From contig JAOPVP010000022.1 in the NCBI GenBank assembly GCA_025966135.1, positions 62,001-126,000 of the forward strand: a stretch of DNA of 64,000 nucleotides, read 5' to 3'. The notes below the pieces were generated by a model, which ran no database searches, had not been told where the DNA came from, and was given only the letters and a program-made list of their open reading frames with translations. This document shows, piece by piece, positions 6,517 to 14,921 of the stretch. Source of the DNA: Frankiales bacterium (GTDB taxonomy: Bacteria > Actinomycetota > Actinomycetes > Mycobacteriales > SCTD01). The position numbers and the translations under genes are program-made. Within the stretch, counting starts at the first letter, position 1. Each line of letters starts with the position of its first letter.

Positions 6517-9474
6517 TCAGCCTTGATCGTGTCGCTGCCCGAGGTCCAGCTGTGGATAGGCGGCATGCGCGACGACGGCAGCGACGCTGCTGGCATGCCA
6601 CCGCGTTCCGCGCGGGGTGCGCCTGCCGGTGACGTTGAGTGCCGCGGCGATGGTGTGCGGGCTCGCGCCCTCCTCGTGCATCCGCAGAATCTCCGCCACC
6701 TCCCCGGCGGGCACTGCCGGGGTGGCCGCCCGCCGAGACGCTGGCGGGCTCTGCTCGTGCAGCCAGTCCGGTAGGGCCTCGCCCGGCATCGGCCGGCTGA
6801 ACAGGTAGCCCTGCGCGTAGTCGCATCCCATCTTGCGCAGGAGCTCCAGCTGGCCCACGGTCTCAACACCTTCTGCCACGCAGGTGACTCCGACCCGATG
6901 CGCCAGCGACACGGTCGAGGCGACGATGACTCCGTCCTCCTCGTTCAGTCCGAGCCCGGCGACGAAGGAGCGATCGATCTTGATGGTGTCCACCGGAAAG
7001 TGCTTCAGGTACAGCAGGGACGAGTAGCCGGTGCCGAAGTCGTCGAGGGCAAGCCGGACGCCTAGCTCCTTCAGCCCGGTCAGCGCCGCAGCGGCGGCAC
7101 CCATCTCGACCGCGAGGGCAGACTCGGTCACCTCGACGGAGATCAAGCCTGCCGGGCATCCGGTCTCAGCCAACAGCTCTGCAACAACCTCGACGAAGCC
7201 GTCCTGAACCAGCTGGTACGCCGACACGTTGACGGACACCAGGAACGGTGGCATTCCCCGGGTGGCCAGTTCTGCGGCGGTGCGGCAGGCGGTCCGGGTC
7301 ACCCAGGTCCCGATGTCGTGGATGACGCCGGTGTTCTCCGCCAGACCGAGGAAGGCGGAGGGAGGAAGCAGCCCTTCCTTCGGGTGCTCCCAGCGCACGA
7401 GCGCTTCGGCGCCGACCGCCTGACGGGTCTTCAGGTCGATGATCGGCTGGTAGTGAACGCGCAGCTCGCCCCGCGGGAGGGCCTGCCGCAGATCAGCAAT
7501 CAGACCGAGCCGTACGCGCTTGCGTTGCGGGCCGGGGACGAACCAGCGCACGTCCGCTCGGTCATCACCCATCGCCTGCCGGCACGCCTGCTCCGCCGAC
7601 CGGAGCAACTCGGACAACGGCGCGCTGTCGGATACGGCGACACCAACCATCGCAGCGAGGTGCACCTTTCCGCCCGAGGGCCTGTCGACAGGTTTCGAGA
7701 CCGCCGCCTGCACGTCACGGACGATGACCGCCAAGGCGTTCCTGACGTCGACCGCATCCAGGACGAGCGCGACCATCTCGTCCTGGCTGTGGAACGCCTC
7801 GGCCGGCTCAACGACGCGATGCAGCCGAGCCGCGATCACCTGTTGTGCCCAGGGAACGTGCCCGTGGTCGTCCCGGGCTTCCAGCAGCTCGAGCCCCTCG
7901 AAGCAGACGACGGCGACGCCCCGCTCGTGCCACGGCAGGAGCGGCTCACCCAGTCGACGGCGCAGCTCCGCTGGGCCTGGGAGACCGTCTGCAGCGTCCT
8001 GGTCAGCTCCGACTGGCTCCGCTCCGGAGTCGGGCTCCTGCAGCAACGGCAGCGCGTTCCACCCGGTCGCGTGCTGCGCGATGCAGATACCGCCGGTGAC
8101 CTGACCGTCGGGACCCCGATGAGCGCGGTAGTGCACGTCCCAACGACGCCCCCCGTTCTGGAGGGTCACGTCCACCGCCTCACCCTCGAGGCAGGACGTC
8201 ACGGCCTGGAGGATCTGCGGGTCATGGCCGTACAGCTCCTGCATGGTCTGCCCGACGGTGTCTTCGGGGTCGACGCCGAAACCGTCGAACCCTGACCCGG
8301 CGGCGTAGGTGACCCTGCCCTCGGCATCAAAGCTGATCAAGCACAGCGGCGTCGCAGCCAGCAGCGCGTCGAGACGGCGATCGACGAAACGCTGCTGCGT
8401 CACATCGACCGCGGACAGCAACCCCCCAAGGCGCCCTTCGGGTGACGGCATGGGGGCGATGTGGCACAGCCACACCCGCTCGCCAACAAGGACCTGCAAC
8501 TGCGTCGCACGTCCGCTCAAAGAGGCCGTCACCGCATCGACCAGTGCCGACTGCTGAGGCAGCGCTTCGAGCAGCGCCATTCCCCGGATCGCGTCGGGGA
8601 CCAACCCGGTTCCGACGTCACCACCACCGGCAGCCAAGGTCACGACCGCCTGGTGGTCGTAGGCCAGCACCAGGAGCGGCATCTTGGCGAGCCCATCGGA
8701 CAGCAGACGGTCCTCGACCTCCCTGGGCGACAAAGGCCGCAACGTGGCGATCACACCGGAGAACTCACCGTGCTCGCGAAGGGCAGCAACGTGCACCCTC
8801 ACCACCTGCTCGGCGCCGGTGTGGTCGAGACGGACCGCTTCGTACGGCCTCACCACCTGCCCCGCCGTGAGGCGGGTCCAGACCCGTTGGAACCGCTCGC
8901 CGTCGCTGGGCGGAACGATCCGGTCGATCTGCGCTCCGAGCATCTGCGGTCGGGACCAGCCCAACAACTGCTCCGCTGCCGGGTTCCACTCCGTGACCCG
9001 ACCGTCCTGGTCGAGCACGACCACCGCGTCCGTGACCTGCGTGAGCACCGCAGAGAGCTCACGAGCCACCCGCTCAAGGCCTCCGAGCGACAGCGGGCGC
9101 AGCACCCCAACGGCGCCCACGACGAGATCGTCGACCAGAACCGGCTCGGCCGAGACCTCGACGACCAGCTCCTCGCTGCCCGGCCCTTCCAGGTGGAGCC
9201 GGGCCGTCCAGCTGCGCCCCAGGCTCACCAGTTCCAAGCCCTCGTTCAGGTCGTGACGCGACCCAGCATGCACGAGCTCCGCAAGCAGCCGGCCGCGGGC
9301 CGCCTCCGACGACCAACCGGTGACGCGGGACGCGTGCGAGTTCCAGGACGCGACCCTGCCGTCGGCCGCCATCGCGACCACGGCCCGGTCGTGGCCTTCG
9401 AGGGCAGCGGCTGCGGACAGAAGCTCAGTCGACTCACGCCCAGCCGCGTCCCGGCCGGGCGGGAGCGTCACCAC
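6517..9474 (-). CDS. Multi-PAS, degenerate GGDEF, EAL protein with recombinase-like tail
   Basis: The 985-residue soluble protein has three or four PAS-like domains (about 25-480), a GGDEF-fold region where the signature is replaced by SQDEMVALV (so no cyclase activity expected; possible GTP-sensing or structural role), and an EAL domain (about 660-905) with EALVRW, NVSA, EVTE, DDFGTGYSS, KIDR and AEGVE intact. It is therefore probably a phosphodiesterase under PAS control. The C-terminal 75 residues repeat the recombinase-like motif of the convergent neighbour (EILRMHEEGASPHTIAAALN, then RWHASSVAAV and AAYP). A second GTG one codon downstream is better spaced from the GGGAGG ribosome binding site. 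The two genes end 26 nt apart. Confidence 0.85.
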   Translation of the reverse strand: MVTLPPGRDAAGRESTELLSAAAALEGHDRAVVAMAADGRVASWNSHASRVTGWSSEAARGRLLAELVHAGSRHDLNEGLELVSLGRSWTARLHLEGPGSEELVVEVSAEPVLVDDLVVGAVGVLRPLSLGGLERVARELSAVLTQVTDAVVVLDQDGRVTEWNPAAEQLLGWSRPQMLGAQIDRIVPPSDGERFQRVWTRLTAGQVVRPYEAVRLDHTGAEQVVRVHVAALREHGEFSGVIATLRPLSPREVEDRLLSDGLAKMPLLVLAYDHQAVVTLAAGGGDVGTGLVPDAIRGMALLEALPQQSALVDAVTASLSGRATQLQVLVGERVWLCHIAPMPSPEGRLGGLLSAVDVTQQRFVDRRLDALLAATPLCLISFDAEGRVTYAAGSGFDGFGVDPEDTVGQTMQELYGHDPQILQAVTSCLEGEAVDVTLQNGGRRWDVHYRAHRGPDGQVTGGICIAQHATGWNALPLLQEPDSGAEPVGADQDAADGLPGPAELRRRLGEPLLPWHERGVAVVCFEGLELLEARDDHGHVPWAQQVIAARLHRVVEPAEAFHSQDEMVALVLDAVDVRNALAVIVRDVQAAVSKPVDRPSGGKVHLAAMVGVAVSDSAPLSELLRSAEQACRQAMGDDRADVRWFVPGPQRKRVRLGLIADLRQALPRGELRVHYQPIIDLKTRQAVGAEALVRWEHPKEGLLPPSAFLGLAENTGVIHDIGTWVTRTACRTAAELATRGMPPFLVSVNVSAYQLVQDGFVEVVAELLAETGCPAGLISVEVTESALAVEMGAAAAALTGLKELGVRLALDDFGTGYSSLLYLKHFPVDTIKIDRSFVAGLGLNEEDGVIVASTVSLAHRVGVTCVAEGVETVGQLELLRKMGCDYAQGYLFSRPMPGEALPDWLHEQSPPASRRAATPAVPAGEVAEILRMHEEGASPHTIAAALNVTGRRTPRGTRWHASSVAAVVAHAAYPQLDLGQRHDQG

Positions 9475-9630
9475 AGACCTCCCTCGTCGTCACGCCTCGC
9501 GTCCGGCAGCTGAACAAGGGACGCTACCCGACTACGAGGGCCGCGCCCCCTGCAGGGTGGCCACAGCGTCTACGGGACAACTCTGGCAGATGCACCCAAC
9601 AGACAGGGCCTCGTCGTCGTCCCGGACGTG

Positions 9631-9660
9631 CGGAGACCGCCCTCGTCAGGGCGGTCTCCG
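9631..9660 (-). terminator. 13-bp hairpin terminator after SPW gene
   Basis: A perfect 13-bp stem (CGGAGACCGCCCT and its complement) closes a CGTC loop, 35 nt beyond the stop of the minus-strand SPW gene. No T-run follows, as is common for actinobacterial terminators. Confidence 0.65.
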
Positions 9661-9694
9661 GTGATGGCCGTCAGGTGGCGACGATGGCTACCGG

Positions 9695-10168
9695 TCAGGT
9701 GCGGCCGGCCGCCCGGCGGCGTGCCGAGTCACCCATCATGGGGTTCGCGCTGCGGCCCATCGCCATCGCCAAGGAACCGATACCTACAAGCAGCAGGACC
9801 GCACCGGTCACCACGTTGTTCCACTCGTTGTCCGTGGTGCGCAGGTCGCCGGTTTGGATGACCCACGGCGAGACGATCGTCCAGACGCCGAGGACGGGCA
9901 CCGTCCACGCCAACCGGTGAAGGCGGTCGAAGGCAGCGGTCAGTCCCAGGCCCAGCAACGCCGCGGCGGAACCGATGATGAGGTTGTTGAAGAGCACGGG
10001 CTGCTGCCCGTCGAACCCGACAACCCACGGCGAGATCGCGAGGTACAACCCGGCCAAGAACGTCGTGCCGCCGACGAGCTGCCCTGCGGCCGTCTCGGAG
10101 GCGGTCTCATAGCGTGCGTGCAGCGTCACGATGTCAGGGTGCGTCCCCATACTCAGCTGTTCGGTCAT
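9695..10168 (-). CDS. SPW-repeat integral membrane protein
   Basis: A small membrane protein of about 157 residues with four hydrophobic helices and two SPW motifs (ISPWVVGF and VSPWVIQT), the hallmark of the SPW repeat family in actinobacteria and other bacteria. The function of the family is unknown. The ATG is supported by AAGGAG 9-10 nt upstream, which makes the longer open frame to 10255 unlikely. A strong hairpin lies just downstream. A TTGACA hexamer on the minus strand at 10275-10280 could be part of its promoter, but the matching -10 is poor. Confidence 0.78.
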   Translation of the reverse strand: MTEQLSMGTHPDIVTLHARYETASETAAGQLVGGTTFLAGLYLAISPWVVGFDGQQPVLFNNLIIGSAAALLGLGLTAAFDRLHRLAWTVPVLGVWTIVSPWVIQTGDLRTTDNEWNNVVTGAVLLLVGIGSLAMAMGRSANPMMGDSARRRAAGRT

Positions 10169-10392
10169 GACCACACACTCCTTCTGCGGCACCCGACCCG
10201 ACCTGGGCTCAATGGCCCGCCCAACCGGGATACCTCCTGGAGGCCCGGACCGCAAGACGCCATCCCCCCCGAGGTGTCAACATTCGACAGGCTTGTCGCC
10301 GCAGCCGCCAGGGCTAGGTCGGACGCGGGGCTTGTGTCACATTGAGACTGGGCACTCCTGATCGTCAGATCCCCGCGAGGTGGAGGCATCAG

Positions 10393-12339
10393 ATGAGGCA
10401 CCAGAGCGCCACGGCACCGGGGCTGCAGGTCACCGAGGGCCAAGCACGAGCAGTCGCCGAGGCTGCGCGAGAAGCACAGTGGGGCCAGCCCTCCTTCGCC
10501 AAAGAGCTGTATCTAGGTCGCTTCCGACTCGACCTGGTGCATCCGCATCCGCGTCCGGCGCGGGACGACCAGACTGCGGGTGCGCAGTTCTTGGATCGGT
10601 TGCGGCGCTTCTGCGAGACCTGCGACGGACAGGTGGTGGAGCGAGATGCGCGCATCCCCGACTCGGTCGTGCAGGGCCTCGCCGAGCTCGGGGCTTTCGG
10701 CATCAAGATCCCCAGGGAGTACGGCGGACTGGGGCTGTCACAGGTGTCCTACAACCGGGCGCTGATCCTGGTGAGCTCTGTGCATCCCAGCATCTCGGCC
10801 CTGCTGAGCGCCCACCAGTCGATCGGGGTGCCCGAGCCGCTGAAACTGTTCGGCTCGCCGGAGCAGAAGCGTGCGTACCTGCCGCGGTGTGCGCGCGGCG
10901 CGATCAGCGCCTTTCTCCTGACTGAGCCCGATGTGGGGTCCGATCCTGCGCGACTACGGATGACCGCCAGGCCCGTGGCAGATGGCGGTTACCTGCTCGA
11001 CGGCGTCAAGCTGTGGACCACCAACGGCGTCGTCGCCGAGCTGCTGGTGGTGATGGCACGGGTGCCAGACGTCGACGGCCTGCGGGCCGGCATCACCGCC
11101 TTCGTCGTCGAAGCGGACACGCCGGGTATCACCGTCGAGCACCGCAACGCGTTCATGGGACTACGCGGGCTTGAAAACGGCGTGACCCGTTTTCACCAGG
11201 TGCACGTACCAGCGCAGAACGTCATCGGGCAGGTCGGGGACGGGCTGCGGATCGCGCTCACCACTCTCAACACGGGGCGGCTGTCCATCCCGGCGACCTG
11301 CGTCGCGGCGTCCAAGTACGCCCTGAAGGTCGCTCGGGAATGGGGCCGCGAGCGGGTCCAATGGGGTCGGCCCGTCGGAGAGCATGCCGCCGTGGCCCAG
11401 AAGATCGCCTTCATCGCCGCCACCACCTTTGCGATGGAGGCCGTACTCGACCTCTCCGCCCAGATGGCCGATGAAGGGCGCAACGACATCCGGATCGAGT
11501 CAGCGCTGGCGAAGCTGTGGAGCAGCGAGATGGCTTGGCTGGTCGCGGACGAGCTGGTGCAGCTGCGCGGCGGTCGCGGCTATGAGACCGCCGAGTCGCT
11601 GGCCGCGCGCGGCGAGCGCCCCGTTCCCGCCGAGCAGCTGCTGCGGGACATGCGGATCAACCGCATCTTCGAGGGCTCGACGGAGATCATGCACCTGCTT
11701 GTGGCACGCGAAGCCGTCGACACCCATCTTTCCGTGGCCGGCGACCTCATCGATCCGGGGGCAAGCCTCAAGACCAAGGGCAAGGCCGCGGTACGAGCCG
11801 GTGGGTTCTACAGCCACTGGCTCCCCCATCTGGTGACGGTTCCGGGTCAGCACCCGCACAGCTACGCGGAGTTCGGCTCGCTCGCGGGCGAGCTGCAGTA
11901 CGTCGAACGAGCCGCCCGTCGGCTGGCGCGTGCCACGTTCTACGGCATGGCCCGCTGGCAGGGCGGATTGGAACGCAGGCAGGGGTTCCTGGGCCGAGTG
12001 GTCGACATCGGTGCGGAGCTGTTCGCCATGTCCGCCAGCGTCGTGCGCGCCGAAATGCTGCGCACCGATGACCCAGCCGAGGGCGAGACGGCCTACGAGC
12101 TCGCGGAGGCCTTCTGCCAGCAGTCGAGGATCCGCACAGAAGCGCTGTTCAACCGGCTCTGGCACAACACAGACACGCAGGATCTCGACCTGGCGCAGCA
12201 GGTGATGCACGACCGGTTCACGTGGCTCGAGGAGGGCGTGCTCGACCCGGCCCCGGATGGTCCGTGGATCGCTCCCAGCGAGCCGGGTCCCAGCCGGGAA
12301 CGCAACCTGGCCAGGCGATTCCTGCCATCCCACCACTGA
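10393..12339 (+). CDS. Acyl-CoA dehydrogenase, long form with C-terminal extension
   Basis: This FAD enzyme oxidises acyl-CoA to trans-2-enoyl-CoA. The 648-residue length matches the VLCAD/ACAD9-like group rather than the usual 380-400. Seen are the FAD/substrate motif LTEPDVGSDPARLR, the WTTNG strand, and RIFEGSTEIM carrying the probable catalytic Glu. A helical C-terminal extension runs from about residue 430. The ATG has GGAGG about 8 nt upstream; the open frame continues 17 codons upstream without a ribosome binding site. It converges on the CYTH-CHAD gene with a shared hairpin between. Confidence 0.88.
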   Translation: MRHQSATAPGLQVTEGQARAVAEAAREAQWGQPSFAKELYLGRFRLDLVHPHPRPARDDQTAGAQFLDRLRRFCETCDGQVVERDARIPDSVVQGLAELGAFGIKIPREYGGLGLSQVSYNRALILVSSVHPSISALLSAHQSIGVPEPLKLFGSPEQKRAYLPRCARGAISAFLLTEPDVGSDPARLRMTARPVADGGYLLDGVKLWTTNGVVAELLVVMARVPDVDGLRAGITAFVVEADTPGITVEHRNAFMGLRGLENGVTRFHQVHVPAQNVIGQVGDGLRIALTTLNTGRLSIPATCVAASKYALKVAREWGRERVQWGRPVGEHAAVAQKIAFIAATTFAMEAVLDLSAQMADEGRNDIRIESALAKLWSSEMAWLVADELVQLRGGRGYETAESLAARGERPVPAEQLLRDMRINRIFEGSTEIMHLLVAREAVDTHLSVAGDLIDPGASLKTKGKAAVRAGGFYSHWLPHLVTVPGQHPHSYAEFGSLAGELQYVERAARRLARATFYGMARWQGGLERRQGFLGRVVDIGAELFAMSASVVRAEMLRTDDPAEGETAYELAEAFCQQSRIRTEALFNRLWHNTDTQDLDLAQQVMHDRFTWLEEGVLDPAPDGPWIAPSEPGPSRERNLARRFLPSHH

Positions 12340-12340
12340 C

Positions 12341-12372
12341 GGCCTGTCACTCACGAGCAGCGACGACAGGCC
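12341..12372. terminator. Bidirectional hairpin between convergent genes
   Basis: GGCCTGTC and GACAGGCC form an 8-bp stem around a 16-nt loop in the 47-nt gap between the acyl-CoA dehydrogenase and the CYTH-CHAD gene. It could stop transcription from either side. Confidence 0.45.
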
Positions 12373-12386
12373 TGCTCATGGGTGCT

Positions 12387-13874
12387 TCACGTGCGCAGTC
12401 GCTCCCAGCTGCGGAAGAAGGCTCTCCGGGAGACCAGCACGTGGGCCCGTTCGCGCTCGGCGAGGCGACCGCAGGTCAACGCCAGCCGATGGTCGTCCGA
12501 GTGCTCGTCTGCCAACGCGAGCACCCGGCTTGCGGCGACGGCGGCGTCCTGGTGCTCGCCTAACCGCTCCTGCACCAGCATGGCTGCCTTGACGACCTTG
12601 CGGACGTCCTTGCCCAGAGCCACCTCGGCGCTCTCCGCTGCGTACCGGGCGCGCTTGGCGAGGATCCGGGCCCGGTGCCACCGGGTATCGGGGTCGGTGA
12701 GCCGCAACCGGCGGGCGCGTCTGGCGAGGTGCCGCCAGGCCATGTCGACGAGCGCCGGCAGCACGTCGTCACAGCGGTCGGCGGCGCGCGGAGCGAACAC
12801 CGGCGCCGTTGCCACGTCGTGGAGCAGCTGCAGCAAGGCGAGGTAACGCTCGGAGCGGAGCGCCCCCAGCGCCGCCTGGACAGCGACCTGCTCCTCACCG
12901 CCGAGCAGGACGTCGACGGCGGTGACGTCGAGCGGTTGGAGCGGATCCTCTTCAGCGGTGCACCGCAGCCGCTCGCGGAGCACCTCGAGGTCCCGAGCGG
13001 CGCCGAAGCTGCCTGCGAGCCAGGCCAGCTCTCCCCGCAGCGGCTCGACCCGCTCGTCGGCCAGCAGCGTGCGGAACGTCCGAAGGTCACTGCGCAGCCG
13101 CCGACAGGTGACGCGGAGCTGATGCACGGCATCGTCCAGCCCCCGGCGCACCGCGACGTCGTGCTGGACAAGAGCGGCCAGGCCGGTCGCCAGTGACCAG
13201 CACACCAGCTCCGCGGCCGGGTCCTTGCGACGCACCCGTCGGGGCATCGGCAGGTCGGGCGGCTCGGTGGCACGCGGGCCCAGGGCCCGCACCGCCTTGG
13301 GGATCTGGTCAGCGTTGCGTGCCCCCGCCTTGCGGAGCAAGGTCAGCACTGCTGCGGCGACCTTCGGCCCTCCCCCACGATCCTCCACCTCCAGCTCGCG
13401 CCAGCTGTCGACGACAGCCGTGCCCTGCACGACCTCGACCTGGTCGTCGACCACGTCGGCCAGCTCACCCCCCTCAGCGTCGTGCAGCAACGACGAGGTA
13501 CGGCGGGTGCGCAGCTCCACCACCTTCCTCAGCGAGGCACCGCGAAGCGGCGCCGTGAGCAGGTCCAGCAGTTCCGCGGGCACCGCAGTGCCCGGTCCTT
13601 CGACATCTCGCTCCTCGCGGTCGAGGCCACCCGACGCGACCCGGCTCGACGGCAGGCCCAGCTTGAGCGTCCATCGCGGCCTGCCCTCTCCGGTGCGGTA
13701 CCGCAGCGTCGTACCAGTCCGGGCAAGCCGCAGGTCATCGGTGTCGTAGTAGGTCGCGTGCAGGCGCAGCGTGCGGACCGTCACCCGGTCGACACCCTTG
13801 ACCTCGGTCAGCGTCGGAACAACGAAGTGGTCCGGGACATCCAGCTTCGTCTCGACCTCGCGGGTCACCTTCAC
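12387..13874 (-). CDS. CYTH and CHAD domain protein
   Basis: The N-terminal CYTH domain (about residues 1-195) starts with the E-x-E-x-K type signature (REVETKLDV) and has the charged strands of triphosphate tunnel enzymes (RYRTGEG, WTLKLG). The C-terminal CHAD domain (about 220-495) is an alpha-helical domain rich in conserved His and Arg (VHQLRVTCRRLRSDLRTFR, HRARILAKRARYAAES) that binds polyphosphate. The pair is common in actinobacteria and suggests inorganic polyphosphate or triphosphate metabolism in the cytoplasm. The substrate is inferred from family knowledge. No clear ribosome binding site precedes the GTG start. Confidence 0.85.
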   Translation of the reverse strand: MKVTREVETKLDVPDHFVVPTLTEVKGVDRVTVRTLRLHATYYDTDDLRLARTGTTLRYRTGEGRPRWTLKLGLPSSRVASGGLDREERDVEGPGTAVPAELLDLLTAPLRGASLRKVVELRTRRTSSLLHDAEGGELADVVDDQVEVVQGTAVVDSWRELEVEDRGGGPKVAAAVLTLLRKAGARNADQIPKAVRALGPRATEPPDLPMPRRVRRKDPAAELVCWSLATGLAALVQHDVAVRRGLDDAVHQLRVTCRRLRSDLRTFRTLLADERVEPLRGELAWLAGSFGAARDLEVLRERLRCTAEEDPLQPLDVTAVDVLLGGEEQVAVQAALGALRSERYLALLQLLHDVATAPVFAPRAADRCDDVLPALVDMAWRHLARRARRLRLTDPDTRWHRARILAKRARYAAESAEVALGKDVRKVVKAAMLVQERLGEHQDAAVAASRVLALADEHSDDHRLALTCGRLAERERAHVLVSRRAFFRSWERLRT

Positions 13875-13946
13875 GTGCCCACCCTGTTCGCCCCCGTCGG
13901 ACCGGCCCCAGGGTCAGCAAAGGCGGCTGCCGCGCGCATTCTACGG

Positions 13947-14588
13947 TCAGGGCTGGAGCGCAGAAGCCGCAAGCAGTCGCTCGACCTCCTCGTCACTGGT
14001 CTGGTCGAAGCGCCGGTACCACTGCCCGACGGCAGCGAAGCCCTCCGGCGCGTAGAGGCACACCAGATCGTCGACGACCCTGCGGAGACGGTCGAGGGTG
14101 TCCCGGGGGGCAACGGGTACGGCGAGCACCACCCGCTCCGGTACTGCGGCCCTCACGGACTTCAGCGCGGCCTCGGCGGTCACACCGGTGGCCAAGCCGT
14201 CGTCCACGACGACGACGGTGCGGCCGACCAGCCGGGGAAGCGGGCGGCCGTGCCGGTAGCGCAGCACCCGGCGGTCGAGCTCGTGACGCTCAGCCTCCGC
14301 CAGCCGGGCGAAACCAGCCGGCGAGAGGCCAACGGCAGCCACCGCGGCAACATCCATCACGACGGTTCCACCCTCAGCGATCGCGCCGATGCCGTACTCG
14401 AGTCGGCCTGGCGCGCCGACCTTTCGGGCGACGAGCACGTCCAGCGCACCGCTCAGCGCCACCGCGATCTCGTACCCCACCGGCACCCCACCGCGAGGGA
14501 GGGCGAGCACGACCGGGTCGCTCAGCGACTCGGTGCTGAGGCGCTCGCCGAGCTCGCGTCCCGCGTCCCGCCGGTCGCGGAACCGCAT
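13947..14588 (-). CDS. Phosphoribosyltransferase family protein
   Basis: A 213-residue type I phosphoribosyltransferase-fold protein with the PRPP-binding loop VVVVDDGLATGVTA. The N-terminal RFRDRRDAGRELGERL and LALPRGGVPVGYEIA segments are typical of the predicted phosphoribosyltransferases that stand alone or are fused to dienelactone hydrolase-like domains. Nucleobase specificity cannot be read from the sequence and a regulatory role is possible. It lies between the CHAD protein and a DUF1918 gene on the same strand and may be co-transcribed with the DUF1918 gene (13-nt gap). Confidence 0.8.
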   Translation of the reverse strand: MRFRDRRDAGRELGERLSTESLSDPVVLALPRGGVPVGYEIAVALSGALDVLVARKVGAPGRLEYGIGAIAEGGTVVMDVAAVAAVGLSPAGFARLAEAERHELDRRVLRYRHGRPLPRLVGRTVVVVDDGLATGVTAEAALKSVRAAVPERVVLAVPVAPRDTLDRLRRVVDDLVCLYAPEGFAAVGQWYRRFDQTSDEEVERLLAASALQP

Positions 14589-14601
14589 ACGCCAGGGGCC
14601 C

Positions 14602-14790
14602 TTACCCCTCGCGGTGCTCCACCCTGGTCTCGGGCCCGGGATAGCAGACGGCCTCGTGCCCGTCCGACCACCTCACGACGTACGGCGGTGTGCCGTTGGG
14701 GCCGCGCACGTCGAGCACCTCGCCTGATTTCCCCGCCTCACCCACGTGCCGTCCAGGAATCGCAATCCGGTCACCCACCACTGCCTGCAT
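14602..14790 (-). CDS. DUF1918 small protein
   Basis: A 62-residue protein matching the DUF1918 pattern: an SH3-like barrel with VGDRIAIPGRHVGEAGKSGE near the start and PPYVVRWSDGHEAVCYPGP in the second half. The function is unknown; such proteins recur in actinobacteria. The ATG is preceded by GAGGAGG at a spacing of 7 nt, which settles the start inside a much longer open frame. It is probably translated with the phosphoribosyltransferase 13 nt downstream. Confidence 0.8.
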   Translation of the reverse strand: MQAVVGDRIAIPGRHVGEAGKSGEVLDVRGPNGTPPYVVRWSDGHEAVCYPGPETRVEHREG

Positions 14791-14863
14791 GCTCTGCCTC
14801 CTCGCGGTCGCCCGCGTCGATCGTCGTACCGGCAGGAGGACTGCGCAAGGGGCGGACATGTCT

Positions 14864-14909
14864 GCGGACCGCTGGTTCCCGCCCTTATGGGCAGGATCCA
14901 GCGGTCCGC
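14864..14909 (-). terminator. Long hairpin terminator after DUF11 gene
   Basis: A perfect 12-bp stem (14864-14875 with 14898-14909, core CGGACCGCTGG) encloses an inner GCCC-TTAT-GGGC hairpin. It begins 13 nt beyond the stop codon of the minus-strand DUF11 gene. Confidence 0.7.
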
Positions 14910-14921
14910 GGACGGGCAACC

